From Morella rubra (taxonomy: Eukaryota; Streptophyta; Magnoliopsida; Fagales; Myricaceae): 64,000 nucleotides of DNA. Location: the NCBI GenBank assembly GCA_003952965.2, contig CM025856.1, forward strand, positions 31,509,489 to 31,573,488, read 5' to 3'. Position numbers and translations under genes: made by a program. This document shows, one piece after another, positions 25,243 to 37,642 of this stretch. The notes under the pieces were generated by a model, which saw nothing but the letters and a program-made list of their open reading frames with translations, did no database searches and was not told where the DNA came from. How positions within the stretch are numbered: position 1 is the first letter of the stretch; every line of letters begins with the position of its first letter.

Positions 25243-28200
25243 CTAAACAAATTCGTCTGGAGGTGCTTCTTCTGGAATCTGGGGTAAATAAAAGAACAAA
25301 ATCAGTGAAACAATCACAGACTCTTCAAATCAACTCTTTAACTGCAAAAACAATCAATTGAATATGTAATATAAGGACCAAATGAAACTTGCTTTTATAG
25401 GCAGCAAAAAGCTGTTCTAATTACTTCGCAAGGAATTCTTTACTACTCTAAGCTATTATAATAATTCTTTCGTGAAAATGCAGTCCTTCATCCTTAAAGT
25501 GGCCAGAACCAGTTTCTCATACGCATTCTGTTTAGAATGACGTAAACCATATCTGTTTGCAAGTCATGCTTACACAGTGTTTGGATGTAAAATTTTAATA
25601 AAATTTTGTGTTGGTGTTAAAAAAGAGGTGTATTGGAATTGGTGAATGAGAGATAAAAGTAAAAGTAAAATTTTGATGTGTGTTTGTAAAGGTAAAATTT
25701 TATTAAAATTTTGTTAAAATTTTTTATACACAAACGCTATGTTACAGTATATAGCCCACATTTTAGCCTTTTACCTCTCCGGGATTCCATTTCTCTTTTA
25801 ACCAAATGCTCAAGTTCCCAGAAACATGCACCATTTGTAAGTTAGTCCTGCAGAAATTCGAAGAGAAGCCAATGACAAACATCAGTATATGACAGTCTTG
25901 TTAAATTAAATGACAAATTGCTATCACTTGCGAACTCTTCTGAGAGAAATGCGATAAATAAGACTGATACCAGATGAGTTACAGATGCCAAATACTATGA
26001 CACATGGAATAAAAGAAAGTGGGTCAAGGTAGTGTGGAAAGACAATTAGATTCGGGATTTGATTTGGTCTTATAGTGCGGATAAACATAGCACAAAGCCC
26101 TCAAGTCAATAAATTTCAAGCCAATCCAAGTAATGTTTGATTCAAGCCGATGTCGTGCAAAGTTAACAAGTACAATAAGAGTTCCAGAAGCATCACTTCA
26201 GAAATTAGTGGTTTAGACTAGAGGTTCTATCATTTGGCATTCATACCTGTTGATTAAGTTGAAGTATTACCCAAAAAAGTGTAATAATTCAAAAGGAAAA
26301 CAGACAGGCTATAACTAATTCTAGTTGCTTGAAACACAATCCATAAACTCGGATCATTTGAGTTGAACTTAAGTTTCTGACTTAATAAGAATTACTTCCG
26401 TTGGCTTACAAATATAAAAGTAGTTTCTCCTTGAACTTACATCAACTGAACATCTGTGCTCTCTGATCCAGTGACATGAAAGTTGGGCCCATTGGAAATG
26501 ATAGATGAGTTGTTACTAGTTGAACTTGAAATCTGTGCAGGTCCTGTTGGAGAAGAAAATGTGTTACTTCTAGAATTAATGTCACCACTGTTACTGAAGC
26601 CTGCAACGTTGGATGTAAATGAACTTCCAGGTGTCTGAGAAGGCATTTGGCTTGTAACTGCACCTACCATAATGAATCATCAGAAGCAACAAAAAACAAC
26701 TACGCGGGTAATGCAGGAAAGAAAACCTTTCACTATTATACCTTCACTTCTATATTGGAAATTGTTCATCCCAAATGTACTTGATGTCAGGCTAGAATTT
26801 GGGTTTGGATTTAGTTGCCTAAGAGCATTGTTAGATGGGGTAGAGGGCCTGAGACAATTTGATCAACAGTTTTTTAAGATCCCAAGGGAAATGAAAGAAA
26901 AGGGATTTCCAGACATCTGTATAGCCCTTTAGTAATGTCAGTAATCAAAACTAGCTCTATAAATCAAAGAAAAGTATGGTTTCTGAGTAACAAAGTAAAG
27001 CTAGATATAGGTTGCTCTTACCTAATTCCAACACCCATATTTTGTGATGCACCTAGTTGACTAAAGCTTGAGACCGAAGGAGGTGCACTATTGTGAGCAG
27101 TCAGCGGGACTGCACTTGGTCTGGCCCCAGAAGATGGGATTTGGTTAGCAGGGGTAGAGTTTGGTACAACTGCATACAGCTTATTGAGAAGGTTATCAAA
27201 CTCAACTAATTTTGAATTGAGTAAGTTCCTCTCTCTCTCAATCTGTAGAAAGCATAATAGTTTGGTCAGCAAAGAAAGTTCCAGATAGAGCACAACCACA
27301 ATTTAACAGTAAATCAACATTTGAGAGCGCCAAGAAGCATGCACATGTGAATCCATCAATTTAACAACCATAAAAGTTAATGCATCATGAGAATGCTTAT
27401 AAACATGCACATGCAGAAGAGAAGAATGTTTGTATCTCAGGTGTTCTCACTATTGACTGAAAGCTCAATCCACGCCTAGCATCATCGTATGCTGCTGTCC
27501 GCAATTCTTCATAGCTAACATCACCAACAATGTCACAAGGTGCACTACAAACAAAAGAATTCCAACCTTAGGCTGCAGTTGGCTTGTCGTCATCATCAAG
27601 AAAGAATCAGAATGCAGTGGTCTTGATTGTAGTTCAAAGAAATATGTCAACAGAAAACAATTCCCTATTCACCTGAGCGGTTGGCCTAGTGGTCTAAGCT
27701 TGGGACTTTGGAATTTGCTTCTTCCTAGGTCTCAAGTTCAAAACCTCTCAAGTGTTACCAGTCCTTCAGGACCTATGGCTCGGTAATTGCCTGATTTGTA
27801 TGGAACGAGGGGACTACACAAGCTCAGGAGATTAGCCAGACGAAGTTCCAGATACCCTCGGCATCCAAAAAGAATTCTGACCACCAGTGTCTTTTCTTTT
27901 CTTTCCCCATTCCCAATCGCCAAGGCAACTGGCTTTACTACTGAAATCTACACCAGTACTATGATAATGTTTATTATTTTCGTTCAAAAGTTTGATAACA
28001 GTTGTACCTCCAGCCCTCTTAGCTGCTTGTAGTAAAAAGCAGATGCTCTATGGAAGTTCATGCCTGCTTATCCCAGCTGTATATTTATTTAACTGCTGGT
28101 GATTAAAGAATGGTTGCAGGTTCAGCACCTCGTTAATCCCCATAACCACAATAGTAGATCTCCCGGGTTCCTAAGACTACCCCAACAAAAAATCATCTGG

Positions 28201-30894
28201 GATACCAATTCTCCAAAACTCATTGACAATGTTCCCCATTAAATTTGAACAAGAAGACTTTTGGAGCAGCGACTGTGCTTGATCTGGTTAGTGAGACATA
28301 CTCTTTCGAATGACTGTAGCACGTGAGCTTCCAAAGTGGTCTTTCACACTCGAAGTCTTCAACTATTTGGCGTCTGCATGCCTCAGGGTCTGTGCACCTT
28401 CAAGCAAATCAATTCATATAAGATCAGGTAAACAGTTAATAGTCAAGATATAGACCTAATGCAACACTACAGAGCTGCATACCGAGAAAAGCACAAGCTG
28501 TGAACAAGTACTTACTTATGATTGGTAGCTTGAGTCTGATTATCAGGTAGCTGTGAGGCCCCACCAGTAGGCGTGGAGGTGGAACGAGTCCATGTGTTTT
28601 GAGAAAGCTGATCCACAAGTAGAACATTGTCAACAAGCACAAAATGACCTATCTATATTATTGCTAAGGTGATGTTTGGATACTAAAGATTTTCAACTTT
28701 TTTAGAAAAAAATTTCAAAAACTCACAATTTTTACATCCAAACATCAAAATCTCAAAATTTTTACACAAATTCCAACATCTTTTCACACCAACTTCAATA
28801 TTTTTTTATTATAAAAAAACTACATCAAATATTCTCTCTCCTTACTTTTTAACAAATCCATTAATTTTTCATTAAAAAAATCCATCAAATCTTCTCTCAC
28901 CTTACTTTTTAACAAACTCCAATAAAAATCATTTTACAATCAAACATTCTTCAACTTTTTCACCAACCTTTTTACAAGCCCCCATAAAAAGTCAAACTCA
29001 AAAATTTTCTCCTAAAAACTCAATACTCTTCAAAATTTTGCTTGCCAAACATCACCTGAAACTAGATGTGCTGAGATGACGCCATTTCTTCCTAAAGTCG
29101 AGAATGGTGGGATGATAATACAACATTACTTATTGAGGTTGAGAACCAATTCTTCATTCAACATTTAGTAAAGGGAAGAGGAGTTCTCATATTAAGTGTG
29201 AGGCTAAGGAACAATTCCTTCGACATCAAAGTTGTACAAATAACACTGTTCTTTTGGCATGGGTACAATTTATAAAGGGAAAGAACCTTAGATTGGTTCA
29301 GTTTGGATCCAAAATCTGTGGCTCCTTTTGACTGAGAGCTGTTCTGAACACCAAAACCAAAAGGATTGGGCTTCTGCTGTTGGTATGAGACAGTTTGTGC
29401 CCCAAATCCAAAAGCATTTGGCTTTTGCTGTTGATTTGAGCCAATTTGGGTCCCAAAAAAGCTAGCTTTCGGCTGCTGCTGAGTCACATGAAGATATCTA
29501 CACCTTTCGCCAAATCGACAACTGAAATAGGCAAGGAAACAGATCAAAAATTGAAAATCAAAGAATTGTATTAGAAAAAAAGTCAACATCTACACAGAAG
29601 TTAAGATCTGGTGCATGATTCAAGTTTGTGGACACTAACAAGATGGGAGGAAAAAAGTGTAAAAGTGGATAGCTCTTACAAGGATAGCTTTGATGCCATT
29701 AACAATGATTTTGTTCACACCAATCTAAACTTCCCCAAAAGCCTATCATATCAGAAAACTCTGAACCACATCCATGAACTCGAATCAAACAATAACTTAA
29801 AGAAAAATCCATTACCTCTTGACATCTGGATCAAGAGATACTTTTATCGTTTTCATGTTCTTGTCAGAACTTGACCGCAATCGGAGCTGACATACACGTA
29901 ACTCAACCTCAACCACAAACACAGAAATGGTGCGGAAAATAAAAAGGGAAAAGATCACAAAATCCTGAGAGCAAAATTATATTCCAGGTCCAGAGAACTG
30001 CAGGGTGTCTTCATCAGAAACCAATAAATTTACACCTCTCCTTACTCGATCTGACGAAAAATTCTGCCCAAAATGGCTATCCACCTGTATATTCCCCATG
30101 TAAATCACCCATCTAAGAACTTCACATTTCTATGCCCCTTGATAAGTTACACCACTTTACATTTCTACATTAAATTTGCCTACTTTGCCGGGTCACCACT
30201 TCACATCAAAAGTTTGATCTTAACCACTAACGTCCTCCAAATTTGACCTATCTGAGACGGATTTCTGGATAGTAGACCCCTCAAAAGACATTAACCGTTC
30301 CACACAAATCCTGACTTTATTTTGATGCGCTCCCTTATTAAAACATATACATTTTGGCTCACTTCAAGTGTGAAACAACTCCTGTTACACCTACACAAGC
30401 ACTACGATGATGAATGGATTGAAGAAAGTATTCTTTATGCCACCGGATTGAAGGATGGTGTATGCCTGGGCGGGCAGGCACTGTTATACTTACCATTCAG
30501 GTCCAATTACGAGTTAAAATTTGCCTCCAGAAAAAATGGATTAACATTTAACAAGATAGAATGAACACACATTAAATACAGCATGGGTGCGGAGTACTCC
30601 AAAATCAAAATCGGCATCTTGGCCAGTTATTTTTAAAAAATAAAAAATAAAAAGGTTCCTTTGTCGATATACAGATATACAACCTACATACAAGGGGACC
30701 CATGAGCAGAACAGCGATCAGATTGATGATTGAGGGGAACACAGAGAGGGAGAAATTGAAGAAGAAGAAGATTCTAACCCAGTACACCAGAATAGGCTAC
30801 CATACAGAAAGCTTTCTGAAGAAAGAAGAAGGCGATAGAAGAGTACTTACTGGCCACGCTGAAAGTTTCTGCAGGGTTCTTTCGTAAACTGCAT
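25243..30894 (-). CDS. C3H16: CCCH zinc-finger FG nucleoporin (C3H16, Nup42/CG1-like), ten exons
   Basis: Nup42/CG1-type proteins sit on the cytoplasmic face of the nuclear pore and aid mRNA export; this is established for yeast Nup42 and inferred here. Exons in coding order: 30894-30851, 29521-29287, 28607-28516, 28397-28302, 27544-27451, 27242-27022, 26848-26742, 26663-26441, 25847-25775, 25278-25243. All phases agree: 1221 coding bases, 406 residues. Residues 7-26 form a CCCH finger (Cys8, Cys16, Cys22, His26) split by intron 1. FG repeats follow (PNAFGFGAQ, PNPFGFGVQ), then DPEACRRQIVEDFECERPLW, a coiled-coil-like ERERNLLNSKLVEFDNLLNK, a Ser/Thr/Asn-rich region, and the C-terminal SIWLKEKWNPGE-IPEEAPPDEFV, the Nup42 Gle1-binding-like end. 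The last coding exon has only 36 bases including the stop. It appears intact. Confidence 0.9.
25572..25740. mobile_element. MITE (hAT- or Mutator-like) downstream of a C3H16 exon
   Basis: Imperfect TIRs of about 40 bp (CAGTGTTTGGATGTAAAATT at the start; the complement of the end reads CATAGCGTTTGTGTATAAAA) lie inside the last C3H16 intron. TTACA occurs just outside both ends, a possible 5-bp core of the target duplication. Non-coding. Confidence 0.55.
27672..27862 (+). mobile_element. tRNA-derived SINE in C3H16 intron 4
   Basis: A polymerase III A-box-like TTGGCCTAGTGG (about 27,681-27,692) and B-box-like AGTTCAAAACC (about 27,735-27,745) have tRNA-like spacing, followed by a tRNA-unrelated body. 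It lies between exons 28397-28302 and 27544-27451. A more decayed relative is at 32,543-32,705, mirrored at about 58,985-59,150. 3' end and target duplications are not certain. Confidence 0.65.
28668..29056. mobile_element. PIF/Harbinger-like MITE in C3H16 intron 2
   Basis: Starts GGTGATGTTTGG and ends CCAAACATCACC, perfect 12-bp inverted termini, flanked by TAA (28,665-28,667) and TGA (29,057-29,059), a likely 3-bp target duplication with one change. The 389-bp interior is A/T-rich with repeated words and no coding. The termini match the smaller element at 17,927-18,069. Confidence 0.75.
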
Positions 30895-32139
30895 CTTCTC
30901 CTCTCTTTCTTTCTCTTCTCTCCTCTGCTTTTCTCAGTCGAGAATTGTATATATGTACTCGGTTTTTGCGAATAAAATAGACCAGCGACTTACAATTGTA
31001 TACCAGACAATGACTTTGAGTGTTAAAACTCTGAGAAGATTAAAATTGGTGAAGAGGTGAAGGGTTGATTTAAATTAATTTTTTATATTTATTATAGTAA
31101 AAGTTAATAATTAAATAAAAAGAGAAAAATTATATTATAATTATTTTATTTTGTTAAAATTTTAAGTTAGTAAATAAATATATCCTAAATTTAACGTAAA
31201 GTACGATTTTTTTGATAAATTTGTTTTGTTTTGAAAATATTTTTTATATTTATTTCTTTTAGAGTTAGTGTATTTTTTTTTAGATCAATGTAAAAAATTT
31301 GTTAAAAATTATTAGAATTTGTTAAAAATTGTTAAAATTCATAAAAAATTATTAATTATATAAAAAATATTAAAATTAATAAAAAATAATTGTAAAACAT
31401 TTTTAAATTTTTTGAGATAAAACTAAACATGGCCATCCATTCTTAATTACATTTCCCAGTCTCAGTTTGACAGCGAAGAAGAATACATCGCCACGGGCTA
31501 AGAATAATATAAGAGAGTAACACCAATTATCAACAATTAAGTCCTTAACTAAGAGGATTAAAACAAAAAGTATTTTTTCAGAGTATATAATTTAAATAAT
31601 AAAAATTAATTTAGGCAGAAGAGCAGGCGATAAAAACTTTTTTACGTGGGAAATATCTGCCACGTTGACATGTGTGTTATACATGACGCCATGTAGGCAG
31701 CCAATTTGAACAGTCATTGCTAGCCGCTAGGTTGTTGCCGCCAAGTTTCATTACAATGTTTTCACATCCCAAAATGGTGCCAGATGACATGACAAATTTT
31801 ATAATGTGACAAACAAATCCGGGACCAAATTGGAGGAAATGTGAAAATTTCCTCACTTTCGTTCTAGGATATGAGTGGAAGTTGAAAATTATAATTATAT
31901 GAGAAAGGAGGTCAAATGAAACTCTAACGTGATACAGTTAAAATACAGAATTACCTACGGATTCTTAGAGCATATGAATGATTAAAAGTTAAAACAACAG
32001 ATTATTACATGTCACCTCGCTTGAAAAAAAAATCATGTCACCACAAAATTAAAATAGATTATGCTCTTGCGGAAAGTATTTACTCACGTGTCAGAGTGGA
32101 TTTCATATAGTAAAAATAAAAGATGTGACACATGTAATT
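30895..32139. other. C3H16 upstream region
   Basis: The C3H16 leader is GA-rich on the coding strand (30,895-30,940), and a TATA-like CATATATAC lies at about 30,946-30,956. Further out is AT-rich sequence with a MITE-like segment (about 31,010-31,190) and TTAAAATT-type repeats to 31,420. No gene was seen up to the edge of the inverted duplication. Confidence 0.5.
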
Positions 32140-32542
32140 AGGATTATTCGTTGGTACTAGCACAGAGTACCGATAATTAGAACTGGGGATATAATGCGGT
32201 TTCACCACTCGCTATACGGTTCACCACCTTACTAACTTTTTTTTTTTTTAAACGAACAATGCTTTTCGTTTAAAGGGGTTTTAAAAAAATAAAATAAAAC
32301 AAGCTCACTCGTTGTGAAGTTAGACTGTTATTAATGTATATTGTTTCCCTCCCTCCTCAATCCCTCGTAATCTCATACAGTCTCTCTTTCTTAGTGGTAA
32401 CCGCCACACTGCTACCAGCCCAAATGAAATTGGCACCGGTGTCGATGCGACAGGAATAGCCACAGGCTACGACCATGCACAACCCTAGCTACTATTATTA
32501 ATTTTTACTTTGTCTTATCTTTGAAAATCCTTTATAAAATTC

Positions 32543-32705
32543 TTAAGGGTTGGCTCAGTAGTTTAAATTTAAGATTTAGAAGTGTGGTTTCTTTTGATGT
32601 CTCAAATTTAAAACTTTTCATGTGTTATTAATTTGTCAAATCATTCAAATGCTTGTGATCCGATAATTACTCGCTTTATATAAATAAGGAGTTTGTATAA
32701 ATTCA
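32543..32705 (+). mobile_element. Decayed SINE in the left arm
   Basis: Aligns by eye with the SINE at 27,672-27,862 across the A-box region (GGTTGGCTCAGTAG), the GTCTCAAATTTAAAAC region and the following CATGTGTTA, with many substitutions. A mirrored copy is at about 58,985-59,150. Confidence 0.5.
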
Positions 32706-34049
32706 AAAGAGTAGTGTAGGCAAAACTCTAAAATAAATAATTAATTAAAATAATCACGTATAAAACATTGCTATTTAAATATGTTTTCTCTTTATATGTC
32801 ACCCTATTGTGTTATAAAAAAAGGAAAATTCATATTTGTTGTCACTAAGTTTTATTTATTTTACGAATTAGTCAATAAATTTCATTTTTAAAAATTTTAA
32901 ATTAATGAGATATGCCTCTGTTAACAAATTAGTCATTATGTCTGTTGGTCACTGACACCCAAAACACATTTAATTGATTTCACTTAATACTTAAATCAAC
33001 TTATAACCTATATATCAATTTAGTTGTATGGATATCGTTATTGTGGAATCAAAAGTTTCAACTGTAACAAATATATATAGTGAACATTGTTTTCCCAGAC
33101 TTAAATAGTTGCTTGTGACTTGGATAGTATTAAATCTGCATGCGGAGAGCTCCATGTACATTGTCCACGTGGACAATCTTTTTCATGGCTAATGCCTTTC
33201 TTTCTTATCATAATTGGTGCTCCTCTATAATTCATACCCTCGAGTTTTCCACCGGGTATAAAAACATTTAATTAAACTCCCAACATGCCTACACCGGGGA
33301 AAAAAAAAAGAAAATTTAAAATTTAGAAGATGTTCGATTTTTTTGTATTCTCAAAGATTTTTTTGAATCATGAGAATACACAAACTAAACATATTTTTTA
33401 ACATAACCTTAAAAACAACTAAAACACGCATACCAATAAAATTAACATTACTTAAAAATTCTCAAAATACTAACTAACCGAACAACACTTTAATGTTTAG
33501 GTTTTATTGAGATTTTAATTTGTTTAAGTTTATAAAATTGACAAATTAATGTTGGAGTTTAACCACGTTTGTAAAATAACTTTAGTTATCACATTTTCAT
33601 TTAGATCTAAAGTAATTGTTGACGGGATGGTAGGCTAAATGTTAATATATGAAATTCATAAATTAAATAAATAATATTAAACTGTAAAAAAATATTATAA
33701 TTTTATTTATTTTTAAAACATCTATCATGTCATCTAACCATAAACTAACATATGATATGGCCATCAATTTGGTAAGAATTTTAGATAAAAATATGACGGA
33801 AGGTAATTTTTTAAGAGGATTTTCAAATTAATAGTAACTATTTAAAAGTTCAACAGTATAATACCACACAAACACCTCCTTATTTTAGTGCTAGGGTCGA
33901 CTTCTTCTTGGACGGGTTTACTGGAAAACACGAAAAAAAACAAATGTCTCAGTAGTTAGTTTTGCAGAAGTCCCTCACTTCCCTTTTGGACAAAATAAGC
34001 TTCGTCGAGGTCAGCCCTCGAAGAAAAGAGGAGGAGGAGGAGGAGGACG

Positions 34050-35369
34050 ATGAAAAACAAGAAGGAGATGGATTTTAATGGGAGATCTGTTACCTGTCAT
34101 TCACCTGCGTTCATCAAATTGAAGTTGTTCCATTTGCAACTCATTGTCTTTACTCTCTTACTGGTAAAATCTCGAATCCCAGCTCTCATATCTGTGTCTG
34201 TCTCCGCCTCTCTCTCTCTCTCTTTCTCTCGCTCAAAACACACACGCGAAATCAACCCTCACTGGCAAGATATCCGTCTATCTGTACTTTGGAACTTTTC
34301 TGTTCATTCTTGGTTATAACTTGTCTATCTATCTATCCATGCTTTCAATTCGTTTTGTTGATTTTCTGTTTTGTTGTGTTCTGTCTTGATCCACTTAAAA
34401 TTTTCCAATGAATCATATGATTTGGATGTCGGGGAACTTTGGCCGATTGCTTGGTTGATTGTCAATCAAATGTTACCCATGGCTTAGAGGGGAGAAGGCA
34501 TGCGCTTGGTTGGGACCATGATCATACGGAAGATAAAGATTCCTTCCAATATTTTTATTTTTTTGGTTTTCGATGCTGTCGTGCATTGGAGGAAGATTGT
34601 GTGCGAAACTTCAGCTCTCCATGCTTACGAATTTTATGTTAGTTGAATATTTTTTTTTTCTACTGACCCGGGTGGGAAAAATCCACATGCTTTTATCATG
34701 TTTGCTTTCTCCTATTCGTGGATATGATCCTCTGAAGCATGATAGATAAAGGGTAATATTCAATATATTTCGAAGTATTTTGTATTCCTTATTTTCTTGG
34801 CTCTGATTGTTTTTTTTTTTTTTTGGTTTTCAGTACATGGACACAGGAAGTGTACTTTTTCGCTTGCTCAATCTTTAGTTTTTGTCATGTCTTTTCAAGG
34901 ATAATGTTGGTTTTCTTCATACATCCATGGCTTGTCAAAGCGTGCTTTAAAGGAAACATATTTTTCTGTAATTTATTGACTCCTGAAGGGTGGATGTCGA
35001 TACGTGCGTACCGCATTTTAACTTCCATCATTGGTATAATCTGGAGTGACACTGATATGCCGATCTACGTTGCAATGCGTACTAGTTCTTCGCAGCCAGG
35101 TCGCTTGGATCTACCCCTGGACCTCATAAAAGTGGCAGGTCATCGGTATTTTCTTTGTTTAATCTTAAGGAGAAGAGTAGATTCTGGAGTGAGGCTGTCA
35201 TACGCGGAGGTACCTTCCCACTTTTTTATTGGAATTTCTACGCGTTCCCTCTTTTCATATTATGAGGTAATATCTCTTTGCTGTAACATGGTCTGCTAAC
35301 ATTCAGATTTTAATGATTTGGAATCTTTGAGCCCTGGTGAAATGGGTGCCCGCAATTACACCACGGCAG
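34050..35369 (+). pseudogene. SPOT1/At5g58100-like gene, extra copy of exons 1-3
   Basis: Tandem copy of the first three exons: 34050-34163 (start ATG and hydrophobic signal segment), 35086-35209 and 35307-35369. The encoded start joins LHLQLIVFTLLL-like signal sequence to SLGSTPGPHKSGRSSVFSLF and NLKEKSRFWSEAVIRGDFND. It is followed by a second exon 1 instead of exon 4, so it is an orphan 5' end, though splicing past unit 2 into 44,813 could still give the same product. The exon 2 acceptor (CTAG at 35,082-35,085) was chosen because it alone keeps phase; its pyrimidine tract is poor. Confidence 0.75.
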
Positions 35370-36070
35370 GTAGTTTCATGTCTCGCCTATATGTTTCTTG
35401 TGTCGCCTCTGTTTCTAAGTTTTTCATTCATGCCATCTTCATTTAGTATTCTGGTCAGTTGACCTTGTAAAATCATGTTGCATTGTGTCACTAGCAAGAT
35501 GGTTATGTAGTTATCTTATCTTTGTCCTAGCAAAGATGGGAATGGAGAAACTGAAAAGAAAAAGGCAAGGCGAGAGGAAATTTCTGTTTGTGTGGTGTCT
35601 AAGAGTAGCCTTTTCTATTCCCCGACCAGCATTTTCATGTCCTTCAAGTATTAAAATAAAAAGAGGGGGGGGGAGCAAGGATGGATATAGGAATATTTGT
35701 TGGCCATAGATTAGGGAAGGGTCCTGGAAAGGATGCGACAATTTCTATGTCTCCCAATGTTTTATATGTTGAATTTAAATTTTGGGATTCTAGAAATGAT
35801 GGGGGTTAAGGGTATTAATTGTCCCCTTTTTCCTTTGCTCCTCGCTTCGTGGTCTTCCTTTGTCTCCACTTTCTATTGAGTCGTCACCTGAGATTCCAAA
35901 AGATTATTTGATGGGAATTGGCAAGTTGTTTCCTTTAATAGTTTTTAAAGACAATTAGATCTCCTAAAACGATACTAAAGTAGCTCGACCAAATTTCACA
36001 TATAGTGAATAGACTTTGAAACAAGTCATGGCTATATCAACAGTCAACATAACAATTTCTACAGAAGTAC

Positions 36071-37621
36071 TGATAGGGTCCCCGGCCTAGGCCCTAACCA
36101 ATGCCCAAACCCCTCACAAGTGAGAACTTGTGAATATATGCGGCAAGCACATGCCTCAAGGATGTTGCTTGATTGGCCGTCCCATTGAGTATTAATCATA
36201 CTTCGAGCACTATTTTTGGTATTTTTGGATATATGAAAAGATAAATTAAGAGAAAGGATGAATGGTTGAGAAGGTGGATGATAGGAACTACGTGCCGAAG
36301 CTAGAACAAGCCGAGGCTAATCCTAACCAAGATAAGGGCTTTGTAAGCCTTTCCCCTGTGGAGTATACACTTCCGCACAGGCAAGTATTCACAGATAAGC
36401 AAGCCTAAGCCACCCAAGGATGACCTAGAATAGGGGTGTAAGTCCGGTCCGGCTACCTGCGGAGTTCAGTTCCGCAACCGGTTCCGGGAAGCTGAGGTCA
36501 ACAGCTTCCAGGAACCGGAACCAGAGGTGGATTTGGAGTTTTCTTGGAGGCAGAAGTTTCCGCCGGTTAAGCGGAACACCGGTTCCGTCTGAGCCTCTCC
36601 TTCGACCCTCACTCCCTCAGCTCTCTTTCTCTCTGTTCGATAACTTTGTCTTCCATTACTCTCTCTCTCTCTCTCTCTTTCTCTGTCTCTGTGCTGAGCT
36701 CCGTCTTCTCCAGCGATGCAACGGTCAACCTTCTGTCCTCCACTGCTTCTCTCTCTTTGTATGTCTCTCTCTATCTCTCTGTCGCTCACTCTCTCTCTCT
36801 ATGTCTCTTTCTTTCTCTCTAGTCTCTATCGATCTCTCTCTCTCTCCTATATCTTTCAATTAGGTTTTGGTCTTTTCTTTTCTGATGAGCCTTGGGTCGA
36901 TTAGGAAAAAGTTCGGCTAGTAGGTTTATAGATGAAACATGCTATTCTATTAAGTTATTGTTACTTATAAAAAAAAAAAAAAATTATTTCTTGATAATTC
37001 AGGTATCTTTCAACTTGTGTTTATTGTCATTTCGTCATGAATACTTGGGTCTCGGATAGTGTTGTTGAGTACCTGCTTTTGTAAGAGAAAAGTGTGCACA
37101 TCTAGAAGTGGCACTCCAAGTTGTTTATTTGTTTAATTTTTGGTTTTTGATTTCTCAATGATTTGTTTTTATGCTATGATATTTCCACTGGTTTGCTACT
37201 ATGAGGATACGGTAGTTTATGAAATCTTGGGTGTGCATGTTCTTTGATGTCTTGAGTATTATGTTTATCATATGGAGTGAAATAGCTTGTTCTTATGAAA
37301 TCTTGATTGTTGTTTTGCTGGTTATACTGAAGGAAATTTTAGGTTGGATGTTTGCTAACTTTGCTTGCTAAAAGAATAATGTGAATCTATATGTTTGATA
37401 TATGTATATGCTATATGTGCATTCAAGTCTATATATGTTTGCTAAAAGAATAAAGAATAATAGGTTTGATATATGTATATGCAAGCATTATGTGAATCTG
37501 TTAGAAATTGTTGTGAATTTATTATGTGAATTGTAGGGTTAAGTTGGTAGAATGACTTGTCTTAGGGCTTTGCATTGTGTCTTTTTTTTTCATATGGATC
37601 ATCAAATTCCAATTGCATCTT
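36071..37621. mobile_element. LTR-type fossil, partial copy in tandem unit 1 (with nested hAT part)
   Basis: Same left end as the element at 40,512-43,733, including the preceding AGTAC, but cut by the tandem-duplication junction. The inner part from 36,431 belongs to the nested hAT element. Confidence 0.45.
36431..37621. mobile_element. Non-autonomous hAT element, truncated copy
   Basis: Shares its left terminus (TAGGGGTGTAAG) with 40,874-42,434 and stops at the unit junction. It contains a CT-rich microsatellite stretch around 36,615-36,845. Confidence 0.75.
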
Positions 37622-37642
37622 TCATGATTTGGTCGAGGGGTG

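Larger units (their letters stand above)
32941..37621 (+). repeat. Tandem duplication unit 1 in the left arm
   Basis: Starts TCTGTTGGTCACTGA and ends GCATCTT, both shared with unit 2 (37,643-42,039). It contains SPOT1-like exons 1-3 and the first part of the LTR fossil with its nested hAT element, which is cut at 37,621. A 21-bp filler (37,622-37,642) of unknown origin joins the units. Confidence 0.9.

Noticed and set aside
27672-27750. tRNA-like sequence with A- and B-box resemblance
   Set aside because: No cloverleaf or anticodon arm can be formed; it fits a SINE head better than a tRNA gene.
34823-35299. 158-residue open frame found in three copies (also 39,264-39,740 and within 56,389-56,892)
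   Set aside because: It is conserved only because the DNA is duplicated. The real exon (35,086-35,209) lies in a different frame, and the open frame crosses an intron.
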